Shown here: piece by piece, positions 56,538 through 64,000 of the stretch
Position numbering within the stretch: position 1 is the stretch's first letter
How the letters are laid out: every line of letters starts with the position of its first letter
Assembly: GCA_036504595.1 (NCBI GenBank)
Contig: DASXUX010000069.1
Span: 1 to 64,000 of the forward strand
From: DASXUX01 sp036504595
Lineage (GTDB): Bacteria; Planctomycetota; SZUA-567; H5-PLA8
DNA: 64,000 nucleotides
Direction: 5' to 3'
Made by a program: the position numbers and the translations under genes
Notes under the pieces: generated by a model
What the model saw: only the letters and a program-made list of their open reading frames with translations
What the model was told of the DNA's origin: nothing
Database searches by the model: none

Positions 56538-58664
56538 ATGCGGCTAAAAAGTGCAGTTCAAGCTGCTGCGGTCCTTCTTGTGGCGATGGCGGCAGCCGAG
56601 GACGCGCCGAAGAGCGGCGATGCAGCCGCGAGCTCGCCGTTCTACGCGATCGCGGTGATGACGGATCATGCGGGCGTCGTCAGTCGGCAGCTCATTGGCA
56701 TCAACGCGGAGAGCAACAACCCACCAGAGTTGCAGCCGCTGCTGGAGAAAGCGATGGCGGCATACGAGGCCGCTCAAGCCGACTGGAAGAAACGCAAGGC
56801 GGAGTACAACCCAAGCGATCCCAAGAACAAGTATAAGCCGTTTTCCGAGCCGGCGCCGAAGAAGCCCACGGTTGTGCTGGAAGGCCGGCCTTTCAAGAAT
56901 CGCAGCGATGCGGAGGCCGTGCTGGAGAAGCATCGCGTCGCGGACATGCTCAAGGCCGATCCGGGAAAGGCGGCGCGGCAGAAAATACTGCAGGAGCGAA
57001 TACTCGATCATTTCTGCATTGGTGTCGAAGCACCGATCGAATGGATGAACGAGACGCGCGACAAGTTCGGCGCGAAGTGGGACATTCGAACGGCTTACTT
57101 CTCCGGCGGCGCGGACAAAGAGCCGCCAGCCGCGCGCTCGTGGGACAGCGTGTTCTGGGACAATCAGTGGGAGAATCCGAAGAAAGAGCGCGGCGTGTGG
57201 GCGCGCAAAATGTTTATCAAGCCGACGGCGGAGAACAACTACGTCGGCTGGATCACGATGTACAACCTCGCGCAGGCCAATCCGGCGAACTACAAGCCCG
57301 GTCCGGCTCAGGCCACGCCGATCAACGCCAAAATTGCCAAGACGATGAAGTCGTACTGGGAGCAAGTGAAGCTGATCATGCAGCTCTGCAAAGAGCAGGA
57401 GCCGAAGCCATTCGTCATTCAGGTGGAGCCCGACGAATGGGGACATTTGCTGCTGTCAGCGCAGATGGACCCGCTGAAGGTCGATGTGAAGGTTGGATCG
57501 ACGGGCGTGCCAGAGCTCAAGGACTTGCCCGACAACATGATCGGCTACGCGAAGGCATGGAAGCTCATGCGGGATCTTTACGCGCCGAACAATGTGCTGC
57601 TGGCGACCAATCCATCGGCGTGGGATTGGCAGGGCGCGCTTTCGCCGGCGGGATGGGCGAAGGCTCTGGAGCCTTGCGGGGTGTACGAATGGGATTTGGC
57701 CGTCTACCAGTTCCACGACGGCGACCAGGGCCGGCCGGGCAATGGCGCGAAGCCGCCGCCGTACCAGGAAAAGGATCTGGTCACATTTCAGAAGAGCTGG
57801 GACGCGCTCTTCAAATACCTCGCAGATTTCCACAAGCGCACCGGCCTGTGGATCGTGATGTGGCAGGTGCCGCTCGGCAACACCTATTTCCGCACGTGCG
57901 ACAATTCGGCCGGACACGGCACCGACGGACTGGCTCAAGCGCTGCTGGAAGATTATCCGAAGAACGACATGATCGCACGTTTCGTGCAGGCGGGTTGTTG
58001 CGGCTGGATCTTCTTCGGCTCAAATAATGAGAGTTCGCATCCTTACGACGCGAAGAAGGACGGCATCACCAATCCCGATCCGATTGCCGGCAATCTTGGC
58101 AACAAATCGGAGTTCGCGGATGACGATGGCGGATACTTGCGCCTGCGCGGAGCGGCGTACTACAAGAAGCCGTTCCCGATTCTGGGCAAGCCGGCAGCCG
58201 TTGCGGCGAGTTCGTCGAAAACCGACAGCAAGCCGACGGCAGAAACGAAGGCTGTCGAACCGCCGAAGCCTGCCGTGGTGCTGAAAGCCACGCCGCAGGC
58301 TGTTGAGTCCTGGGCGCAGAAACTGCAGGCGGCCGCGCGCGCGCAGATCGCTGCTGGGAAGAAGCCGGCGTTCGAACTGCCTAAGCTGAAATCGAGCGTC
58401 GTGGTCAACTCGCTGAACGACAAAGGCGAGATGAGCGTCACCGTCGGCGGCGGCAGCATGAACATGTCATGGAAGCAATTTGATTCGCCGGCACTGCTGA
58501 ATCTAGCTCTCGCTCTTTTGGCGAAAGAAGAGAATGCGCAGAACCAGGCGCTGGCCGCGTTCTATGTCATGCTGAACAATGGCGATCAGAAGAAGGCGGA
58601 CGACCTGCTGGCGAAAGCCGGCGCGGACCTGGAGAAGGAAGTCCGCGCGGCGTTCGCTCCGTGA
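56538..58664 (+). CDS. large secreted protein, possible TIM-barrel glycosidase
   Basis: 708 aa from ATG 56538; the frame opens at 56487 inside the repeat. A signal peptide (about 1-23) is followed by a region with barrel-like segments: FVIQVEPDEWGHLLL (a possible acid Glu near 299), GYAKAWKLMRDLYAPNNVLL, DLAVYQFHDGDQGRP, LWIVMWQVPLGNTYF, RFVQAGCCGWIFFGSNNES. The C-terminal 150 residues are an Ala/Lys-rich linker and a small helical domain. I cannot name the family. A role in sugar polymer breakdown is a guess supported by the neighbouring discoidin-like proteins. Confidence 0.7.
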   Translation: MRLKSAVQAAAVLLVAMAAAEDAPKSGDAAASSPFYAIAVMTDHAGVVSRQLIGINAESNNPPELQPLLEKAMAAYEAAQADWKKRKAEYNPSDPKNKYKPFSEPAPKKPTVVLEGRPFKNRSDAEAVLEKHRVADMLKADPGKAARQKILQERILDHFCIGVEAPIEWMNETRDKFGAKWDIRTAYFSGGADKEPPAARSWDSVFWDNQWENPKKERGVWARKMFIKPTAENNYVGWITMYNLAQANPANYKPGPAQATPINAKIAKTMKSYWEQVKLIMQLCKEQEPKPFVIQVEPDEWGHLLLSAQMDPLKVDVKVGSTGVPELKDLPDNMIGYAKAWKLMRDLYAPNNVLLATNPSAWDWQGALSPAGWAKALEPCGVYEWDLAVYQFHDGDQGRPGNGAKPPPYQEKDLVTFQKSWDALFKYLADFHKRTGLWIVMWQVPLGNTYFRTCDNSAGHGTDGLAQALLEDYPKNDMIARFVQAGCCGWIFFGSNNESSHPYDAKKDGITNPDPIAGNLGNKSEFADDDGGYLRLRGAAYYKKPFPILGKPAAVAASSSKTDSKPTAETKAVEPPKPAVVLKATPQAVESWAQKLQAAARAQIAAGKKPAFELPKLKSSVVVNSLNDKGEMSVTVGGGSMNMSWKQFDSPALLNLALALLAKEENAQNQALAAFYVMLNNGDQKKADDLLAKAGADLEKEVRAAFAP

Positions 58665-58670
58665 TGTTCG

Positions 58671-59363
58671 TTACTTCGCCGGCTTGCCCCAGACTTCGAC
58701 TTCGATGTAGTGGTTCGAATCGTTGACTGTATTGCCTTTGCTATAACAGCGCACGAAGCGAGCTTTCTCACCGCCGGCGGGAATGAGCTTTCCCAAACAA
58801 CTATCCAGATACTGCCGGCTCGTACCGACGCCCAGCCCAGCGCTGTTCTCCGAATCATTGTTGTAGATCGTCTGAACGTTAGTGATGAAGTCTTTGTCGT
58901 CGGCGAGTTGCACCACAACGGCTTTGTAGACGCGGGCGGATTTGTGAAAGTGCCAGATCATGATTGCGTGGATTTCGTGTGGCTTGCCGAGGTCGACTTG
59001 GACCCACTGAAGCCCCGGCCCAAGCTCCACGAAGCTGCCTTCGACCGCATCTTTGTCGCCATCGGTGACTTGGCTGAGTTTGCCGACAGTTGGTTCGGGA
59101 TCGCTGCTCGAGACGGGCTTGTTCAGCGCGACGTTCACAACGTCCTCGGGAACCATGAACGGTTTATCGCTGGGGCGCTCCTTTTCCAACCCTGCCGTCT
59201 TTAGAACCGGCGGCGTACCGTCGAACATCGCTTTCGGCAATTGCAGCGGGATCGGAATCATCTTGGCATCCGTCGCTCGCACACTTGACGCGACGAAACC
59301 AGCCAAAACGATGCCGCTGACCAGTGCGAATCGTGACAGAACATCTCTGCGGCAACGCGACAT
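58671..59363 (-). CDS. secreted discoidin (F5/8 C)-like protein, copy 1
   Basis: A 230-aa protein. A signal peptide (about 13-30) is followed by a galactose-binding-type domain: VNVALNKPVSSSDPEP, LSQVTDGDKDAVEGSFVELG, LQWVQVDLGKPHEIHAIMIW, KARFVRCYSKGNTVNDSNHY, IEVEVWGK. Such domains bind carbohydrate or phospholipid head groups at the cell surface. It is closest to the third copy (60266-60955). It converges on the large secreted protein gene, with six bases between the stops. Confidence 0.88.
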   Translation of the reverse strand: MSRCRRDVLSRFALVSGIVLAGFVASSVRATDAKMIPIPLQLPKAMFDGTPPVLKTAGLEKERPSDKPFMVPEDVVNVALNKPVSSSDPEPTVGKLSQVTDGDKDAVEGSFVELGPGLQWVQVDLGKPHEIHAIMIWHFHKSARVYKAVVVQLADDKDFITNVQTIYNNDSENSAGLGVGTSRQYLDSCLGKLIPAGGEKARFVRCYSKGNTVNDSNHYIEVEVWGKPAK

Positions 59364-59456
59364 GGCGGCCCCTCCTGAGATCGGGTTGTGGGTGGTTCGG
59401 GTACTCTACTGGGAATTCATACCGCAACGTCTGCCAAGGGTCACATGATTACGAAC

Positions 59457-60125
59457 CTACTTCTTGATCTTTCGTCCCCAGACTTCGATCTCGATGTAGT
59501 GATTAAGGTCATTCGTCCCATTGCCGTTGCTGTAACAGCGTATAAAGCGCGCCTTCGCACCTTTGGCGTCGATCAGCTTGCCTTCGGCGCTGTCAATGTA
59601 CTCCAAATCTGACCCGACGCCGAGGCCGGCAGAGTTGTCGGCATCGTTGTTGAAAAGCGTCTTGGCGTCCACCAGCATGTCCTTGTCTTCGGCCACCTGC
59701 ACGATCACATCGTGGCAGACGCGCGGTTCCTTGTGATCGTGCCAGATCACCACAGCAAAGACTTCGCACATTTCGCCCAGGTCGATCTGCACCCACTGCA
59801 AGCCTTTGCCGAGTACCACGACGCGCTCGTCACCGAATTCCTTGTCGGCATCGACAACCTGCTCGAGCTTGCCAGACGCTGGCAGCAGGGCACCGCACGT
59901 TACGGTTTTATTGAGAGCTAGATTCTGCAGCCTTTTGGGGACAAGCATTGTCTCATCGTGGGCGCGAAAAGGAGCGAGCGGCGGGCTGGGCCGACTGAGG
60001 ATGCACCCCGTGTCCCACGCAGAATCCGGCAATGCCAGCTTCAAAGGGACGAGTTCGGGAGTTTGCTTATCGTCGCCGGCCAGACAAGAGGCGGCAACGC
60101 AGATTAGCGCAATAAAGATTTTCAT
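59457..60125 (-). CDS. secreted discoidin-like protein, copy 2
   Basis: A 222-aa protein with a signal peptide (MKIFIALICVAASCLAG) and the same domain order as its neighbours: LALNKTVTCGALLPASGKLE, QVVDADKEFGDERVVVLGKG, LQWVQIDLGEMCEVFAVVIW, ARFIRCYSNGNGTNDLNHYI. It is more diverged than copies 1 and 3. All three are on the minus strand in tandem, suggesting expansion by duplication. Confidence 0.88.
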   Translation of the reverse strand: MKIFIALICVAASCLAGDDKQTPELVPLKLALPDSAWDTGCILSRPSPPLAPFRAHDETMLVPKRLQNLALNKTVTCGALLPASGKLEQVVDADKEFGDERVVVLGKGLQWVQIDLGEMCEVFAVVIWHDHKEPRVCHDVIVQVAEDKDMLVDAKTLFNNDADNSAGLGVGSDLEYIDSAEGKLIDAKGAKARFIRCYSNGNGTNDLNHYIEIEVWGRKIKK

Positions 60126-60165
60126 CGCATTTCATTTAACACGTCACAACGAGTGGCGTCACCGC

Positions 60166-60193
60166 GAAAAAAACGGGCGCCCAAAGGCGCCCG
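60166..60193 (-). terminator. intrinsic terminator after discoidin copy 3
   Basis: On the minus strand CGGGCGCC, loop TTTG and GGCGCCCG (60193-60174) are followed by TTTTTTT (60173 to 60167). This is a classical Rho-independent terminator placed 73 bases after the stop of the gene at 60266-60955. Confidence 0.85.
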
Positions 60194-60217
60194 AATAAAA
60201 CTATTTAGGGAGTATCG

Positions 60218-60252
60218 CACGGGCAGCCAACAACGAACGGAGGCTGCCCGTG
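60218..60252. repeat. CACGGGCAGCC palindrome
   Basis: CACGGGCAGCC (60218-60228) pairs exactly with GGCTGCCCGTG (60242-60252). The sequence GCACGGGCAG and the flanking GTGGCAC match the arms of the palindrome at 24114-24258. It lies between the stop of discoidin copy 3 and its terminator. Confidence 0.75.
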
Positions 60253-60265
60253 GCACATTATCAGG

Positions 60266-60955
60266 TTACTTCGCGGTGCGGCCCCAGACTTCCACTTCGG
60301 TGTAGTGGTTGGAGTCGTTGGAGGTGTTGCCCTTGCTGTAGCAGCGGACGAACTGGGCTTTTACGGGAGCGTTCGCGACGGGGATCAGTTTGCCGAGGAA
60401 CGTGTCCACGTACTGGTGGTTCTGGCCGACACCCAAACCGGACGAGTTCTCCGAATCGTTATTGTAGATCGTTTTGACGTTAGTGATGAAGTCCTTGTCG
60501 TCGGCGACCTGGATCACGGTGGCCTTGTAGATGCGCGCTTCCTTGTGGAAATGCCAGATCATCAGGCCATAAATTTCGCAGGGCTTGCCAAGGTCGATCT
60601 GCACCCACTGGAGGCCCGGTCCGAGTTCGATGAAGCTGCCTTCGACGGCGTCTTTGTCGCCATCGGTCACCTGGCTGAGCTTACCGACGGTGGGTTCGGG
60701 ATCGCTGCTGGTCACGGGCCGGTTCAGCGCCACATTCACCAAGCCTTCGGGAATCATGTACGGCGCTTCAGGACGCTCTTTTTCCAGGTCGGCTTTCTTC
60801 AGAGCCTTCGGCGTGCCTTCAAACAGCGGCTTGGGCAGCTTGTCTTTCACAAACTGGTCCATGTCGATCATCTTGTCTTCACCGCGGACGAACGCACACG
60901 CGCTCAACAGCAGCCCTGCAACCACCAATGCACCTGCTTTGCTCCCTGTCTTCAT
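60266..60955 (-). CDS. secreted discoidin-like protein, copy 3
   Basis: 229 aa from ATG 60955, with AGGAG about ten bases upstream; the frame opens at 61006. A signal peptide (GALVVAGLLLSACAFVRG) includes a possible lipobox Cys. The domain is nearly the same as copy 1: VNVALNRPVTSSDPEPTVGK, SQVTDGDKDAVEGSFIELG, WVQIDLGKPCEIYGLMIW. A carbohydrate-binding envelope role is likely. It is followed by a palindrome and an intrinsic terminator. Confidence 0.88.
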   Translation of the reverse strand: MKTGSKAGALVVAGLLLSACAFVRGEDKMIDMDQFVKDKLPKPLFEGTPKALKKADLEKERPEAPYMIPEGLVNVALNRPVTSSDPEPTVGKLSQVTDGDKDAVEGSFIELGPGLQWVQIDLGKPCEIYGLMIWHFHKEARIYKATVIQVADDKDFITNVKTIYNNDSENSSGLGVGQNHQYVDTFLGKLIPVANAPVKAQFVRCYSKGNTSNDSNHYTEVEVWGRTAK

Positions 60956-61026
60956 CTGCTCGTTTCTCCTTTTCTCCACTTGGTGCCCGCTACCTCGGTA
61001 GCCCACCGCTCACCACTCACCAGATT

Positions 61027-61611
61027 CTACGACGCCCTGAACACCGTCCGCACTCCGGGCCTGCCGGCAAGCAGCAGGTAGGCGTGAACGATGCCCGCCA
61101 CAATTAGCGCCAGCGCACTGTACCGATGAATCGCCAAAAGACAATGTTGTATCTCGGCGACGGTCGCCCAAACCAGCGGCAGAATCGCCGAGATCAGCAC
61201 AACCGTTCCAAGGAACATCCCGCACCAGAACGTGATCTTCTGGCCCACGTAACAACGCGGCGCGGGTTCAACCGGATACGTGCCGCTGAAGTCCGACGGC
61301 GTCAGGCAGCACGTCTCGCCCCAGATCAACAATGACACGAGCAAGCAGACGATGAACAGCGGCCCGGAGCCCACGTGAGCCATCAGAATCCAACCGTGCA
61401 GTTTCATGCCGGCGACGGTCGGGACGAAGCCGGTGGCGATCAGCGAGAGGAACCCCGCTGCAAGGCCCAGATACACCAGAACTCTGACGAGGCCCAGCCG
61501 CGTATTGGGATCGCCTTTTAGGGCCGCACTTTTCGGCTTGTACAGCAGGGCGTGCGCGCAGACGAGAGCTACCGCAACTGCCAACGTGGCTATCGAAATT
61601 GTTGAGTACAT
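61027..61611 (-). CDS. di-haem cytochrome b-type membrane protein
   Basis: 194 aa with five or so membrane segments. Histidines that could ligate two haems lie in membrane helices: KLHGWILMAHVGSGPL and HRYSALALIVAGIVHAYLLL. The pattern resembles cytochrome b561-type or formate-dehydrogenase-gamma-like subunits. It is 63 bases downstream of the multihaem cytochrome c gene on the same strand, so the two probably form a membrane electron-transfer pair between the quinone pool and the periplasm. Confidence 0.8.
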   Translation of the reverse strand: MYSTISIATLAVAVALVCAHALLYKPKSAALKGDPNTRLGLVRVLVYLGLAAGFLSLIATGFVPTVAGMKLHGWILMAHVGSGPLFIVCLLVSLLIWGETCCLTPSDFSGTYPVEPAPRCYVGQKITFWCGMFLGTVVLISAILPLVWATVAEIQHCLLAIHRYSALALIVAGIVHAYLLLAGRPGVRTVFRAS

Positions 61612-61674
61612 GACTGTCTCCGAAACCTGCGTGCTTCACACACTCAGAGGACTTAAAATCCTCTGCCTCTGGGT

Positions 61675-63666
61675 CTACTCACGTCCGCCGCGGAGCTTCA
61701 ACAACGCGATCATTCCTCTGACGAAGTACACGAACAGCAGGATCGACAGCAAGCTCGCAACGCTTACGCACAGGATCACGAAGTACGGGCGGCCCAGCCA
61801 GGACAGTTCCCACACTTGCAGCAGGACCGGATCTTCGCCGCGCAACTTCGTCATTGAAATCGCCGCCGGCGTCACGCCGGCCATGAACGTCTCCGTCGGC
61901 ACCTCCGAGTGGAACAGCTTCGCGCTGCCGCTGTGGCAGTCGGTGCAGCCCTTCGCGCCAAGCGCCTGGCTGGCGGGGCGGACGTCGTGCGCCAAAGGCC
62001 ATGCGTAGGGCTTGGCCGCCGCGTGCTCTTCTGACGTCAAAGTCCCGCCGCTATTCAGCGAATACATCTTGCCGGAGCAAATGTAAACCGGCGCGCCGGC
62101 GGAGGCATCGGCGGCGAGCGCCTTCAGGATTCCCGCGACCTTCTTTTCATCGAGCGGCAGGGAGCGCGTGCCGTCGGAGCGAAGTTGCGCTTCTCCGGCC
62201 GGTGCGTCCTGGGCTAGAACAGGTTCGGCGATCTTCAGCACGTCGGTGGGGACGATCGGCGCAATTTTGTCGCCTTTCCTGCGGCCCCAGTAGGCCGGCC
62301 ACATCATCTTTTGAGCTGTGATCTTTTCGTCAGTGCCGCGCAGGAAAACCGGCGCGACGATGAGCGGCGAGGCGTCGAACGTCGTCAGGCGGTGCTTGCC
62401 GATGTACTCCAACTGATGCGCGCGCGAGGTCTGAACGCGGAAGGCCGTGTCGCTGGGCATGGGGCCGGAGTGACAGGCGGTACAGGAAAGTTTTTCGAAG
62501 TGAACCGGCGGGAGTTTGAGGTGCTTGGGCTTGGGCGCTTTGCGGCGGCCGGCAACGGCGTGCTCACTGTCGCCCAGGTGGCAGCCTTTGCAGGTAAAGG
62601 AGTCTTCGACGGCGGCGTCAGGTTCTTTGGCTTCCTCGGCGCTCAAGGGCGCGCCGCGGACGATGTCGTGATCCACCCCATTGCGGTGGCAGTTGGTGCA
62701 GAGCATCCCGGCGGTCATGTGCACGTCATTCTCGATCGTCCAGCGTTCGGGAGCGTCCTTGCCGACTTCGGTGGTCGAATGACAGAAGAGGCAGCGCGCG
62801 GCCGTGCTTTCGCGGCGGATGTTCAGGACGACTTCGCCTTTGTCGTTGAAGCGATTCGCATCCCACTTGACGACCGGGCCAGGGGCCTTCCCAGCAAATG
62901 GATCGAACGCTCCACGCGGCGGGGCGGCGCCGGATACCGTGGCTAGACCGCTGGCGGCCGTAGAGGCCCACATGAAGTTCGGCTGCGCGGAGACATTGCC
63001 GTACCACTGGAACATCTCCTGCGATGTGTCGCCGTTGTGGCAGGCCAGGCAGTTGATTTCCAGGCGCTGCGTGTTCTTCCAGCGCTCATCTTTGCTGTTC
63101 TCGACGGCGTTTTCGCCGATTCCGCCGCCAGGCATGTGATGGCCGAAGCGCTTCACGAAGCCCCACGGCGTCAGGCCGACCTCTTCCGGCTTGAAGGTGC
63201 CCGGCCAGCCGCGTTCGGAAATGGGAAGTTGCACGCCGATATCGCGTTCGGACCAGACCCACGGTTCGCCGGGGCGGCCCGCTGAGACCTTCGGGTCGGA
63301 CGCGTTGAAGTGCCAGCCTTTCTTGATTTCATCATACGGATGCTCGTGGCAATGGCCGCAGGTGAAGCGCGTGGAGAATGGCAGCGCGGGGTCATCGGCT
63401 GGCTTGATGGGTTTGTCGGCCTTCCACTCGGCATTCGCCGGGGCCAGAAGCGGTATGCGGTGGACCTTCGGGCAGCGCGTTGCGCCGAGCGCGGGAACTT
63501 TGTGGGCTTCTTCTTCGACGGCAATGGCGCTGACGCAGAAAATCAGGAGCGCCAAACACGCATGAGTTCGCGCAAAAAAACGCGCGAACACATGCGTGCC
63601 ACCTGGGCTTGCCCACTGCGCGATTTTCGCAACACACCCTGTCAGGGCCGGCAACAGTTCTCGCAT
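61675..63666 (-). CDS. seven-haem cytochrome c with membrane anchor
   Basis: About 663 aa from ATG 63666. Seven CxxCH haem sites are visible: CGHCH, CLACH, CLFCH, CTNCH, CKGCH, CTACH and CTDCH. A C-terminal membrane helix (about 630-650; YFVILCVSVASLLSILLFVY) anchors it. The start is uncertain: a dispersed palindrome (63557-63598) lies within the signal-peptide-coding part, and a shorter start just inside it is possible. Oxidoreductase partners are unknown apart from the downstream cytochrome b. Confidence 0.88.
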   Translation of the reverse strand: MRELLPALTGCVAKIAQWASPGGTHVFARFFARTHACLALLIFCVSAIAVEEEAHKVPALGATRCPKVHRIPLLAPANAEWKADKPIKPADDPALPFSTRFTCGHCHEHPYDEIKKGWHFNASDPKVSAGRPGEPWVWSERDIGVQLPISERGWPGTFKPEEVGLTPWGFVKRFGHHMPGGGIGENAVENSKDERWKNTQRLEINCLACHNGDTSQEMFQWYGNVSAQPNFMWASTAASGLATVSGAAPPRGAFDPFAGKAPGPVVKWDANRFNDKGEVVLNIRRESTAARCLFCHSTTEVGKDAPERWTIENDVHMTAGMLCTNCHRNGVDHDIVRGAPLSAEEAKEPDAAVEDSFTCKGCHLGDSEHAVAGRRKAPKPKHLKLPPVHFEKLSCTACHSGPMPSDTAFRVQTSRAHQLEYIGKHRLTTFDASPLIVAPVFLRGTDEKITAQKMMWPAYWGRRKGDKIAPIVPTDVLKIAEPVLAQDAPAGEAQLRSDGTRSLPLDEKKVAGILKALAADASAGAPVYICSGKMYSLNSGGTLTSEEHAAAKPYAWPLAHDVRPASQALGAKGCTDCHSGSAKLFHSEVPTETFMAGVTPAAISMTKLRGEDPVLLQVWELSWLGRPYFVILCVSVASLLSILLFVYFVRGMIALLKLRGGRE
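63557..63598. repeat. palindrome inside the cytochrome c signal region
   Basis: CACGCATGAGTTCGCGC (63557-63573) pairs with GCGCGAACACATGCGTG (63582-63598) at 16 of 17 positions, with an A-rich eight-base loop. It ends in GCGTGCCAC like other palindromes in the window. Confidence 0.75.
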
Positions 63667-63777
63667 TTGCACTCCCGATCTGTCAGTTGGGCCGGCACGG
63701 GGCCGGCGCCACCCTATCACACTTGTGCGTTGAGCCATTCGGATGGTTCATACCGTTGTCCCTCTTCCGGCCCGTGA

Positions 63778-63875
63778 CATCGGCTTCCTGCCGATGCAGC
63801 ATGGGCAGGATGCCCATGTTACGGCGCATCTGCGCCGTTGGGCTCTGATCCCCGCCGTTAGGCGGCGGGGATCAG
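63778..63875. repeat. four consecutive hairpins
   Basis: CATCGGC/GCCGATG (63778-63796), CATGGGCA/TGCCCATG (63800-63818), ACGGCGCA/TGCGCCGT (63821-63838) and CTGATCCCCGCC/GGCGGGGATCAG (63845-63875) follow each other with almost no spacing. No gene is seen between 63739 and 63915. Confidence 0.75.
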
Positions 63876-63915
63876 CGGCCTGCTTCGTTGCAGGCGAAGA
63901 GAAGACCTCCCGCGG

Positions 63916-64000
63916 TTATTTTGCTTTCGCCTTGAACTTCTTTTCGAGCTGTTCTTTGGCCTTGTTCTTGGCGTCGCGATTCTTGACCGTTTCCAGAATC
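63916..64000 (-). CDS. 3' end of a gene running off the window
   Basis: The minus-strand frame ending in TAA at 63916-63918 reads ILETVKNRDAKNKAKEQLEK and then KFKAKAK, a lysine-rich helical C-terminus. The rest lies beyond the window. The family cannot be told from 27 residues. Confidence 0.5.
   Translation of the reverse strand, partial: ILETVKNRDAKNKAKEQLEKKFKAKAK

Overview
The window looks like a chromosomal segment from a member of the PVC superphylum, most likely Planctomycetota. No single marker proves this. The evidence is the combination of PQQ-propeller/TPR/CBM9 secreted giants next to moxR, a DUF58/BatA/VWA cluster, a ThuA protein, a xylose-isomerase-like sugar epimerase, a uroporphyrinogen-decarboxylase-family protein, short N-terminal membrane anchors of the RFSLRTL type, multihaem cytochromes, discoidin-like secreted paralogues, and many dispersed palindromes and word-like simple spacers between genes. 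LptE, BamD-like and SurA-like proteins indicate a Gram-negative envelope. The DNA is visibly GC-rich (no value was computed).

Region 1 (1 to about 9353) is an accessory defence island. It carries a two-gene minus-strand unit: a SauUSI-like PLD-helicase-DUF3427 protein and an HNH endonuclease with a sulfur-binding-domain-like N-terminus. A divergent primase-helicase-DUF559 nuclease fusion of the TOTE conflict-system type follows, then an HTH/PIN toxin-antitoxin pair. A small coupled gene pair at the left resembles a phage-type metallopeptidase that has lost its zinc site. The island ends at the 3' part of a tRNA-Leu(CAA) gene, flanked by three GTTATGYA repeats. This is the expected signature of an integrase attachment site; the intact tRNA and any integrase would lie left of the window.

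Region 2 (9.4-24.4 kb) begins with three successive truncated genes, then ordinary cargo: membrane proteins, a bacteriohemerythrin, an enoyl-CoA hydratase, an SDR-like protein, an Ig-repeat surface protein, a PIN toxin pair, ThuA, a PQQ-propeller protein and several small cysteine-rich proteins.

Region 3 (24.6-39.1 kb) is the MoxR cluster: a giant PQQ/TPR/CBM9 protein, MoxR, DUF58, BatA-like and VWA/GATase-like proteins. A block of accessory genes (nucleotidyltransferase, coiled coil, hicB-hicA-hicB) sits between moxR and the DUF58 gene.

Region 4 (39.2-55 kb) is mostly housekeeping: coaD, a hybrid histidine kinase, a SurA-like chaperone, a YmdB phosphoesterase, xseA, a response regulator, recO, a BamD-like TPR lipoprotein, lptE, a sugar isomerase and a UroD-family protein. 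It also holds a RAYT transposase flanked by inverted REP pairs and a frameshifted ankyrin lipoprotein gene.

Region 5 (56-64 kb) holds a DUF559 nuclease gene bracketed by inverted repeats, a large secreted possible glycosidase, three tandem discoidin-like secreted paralogues, a di-haem cytochrome b, a seven-haem cytochrome c, and the 3' end of one more gene at the edge.
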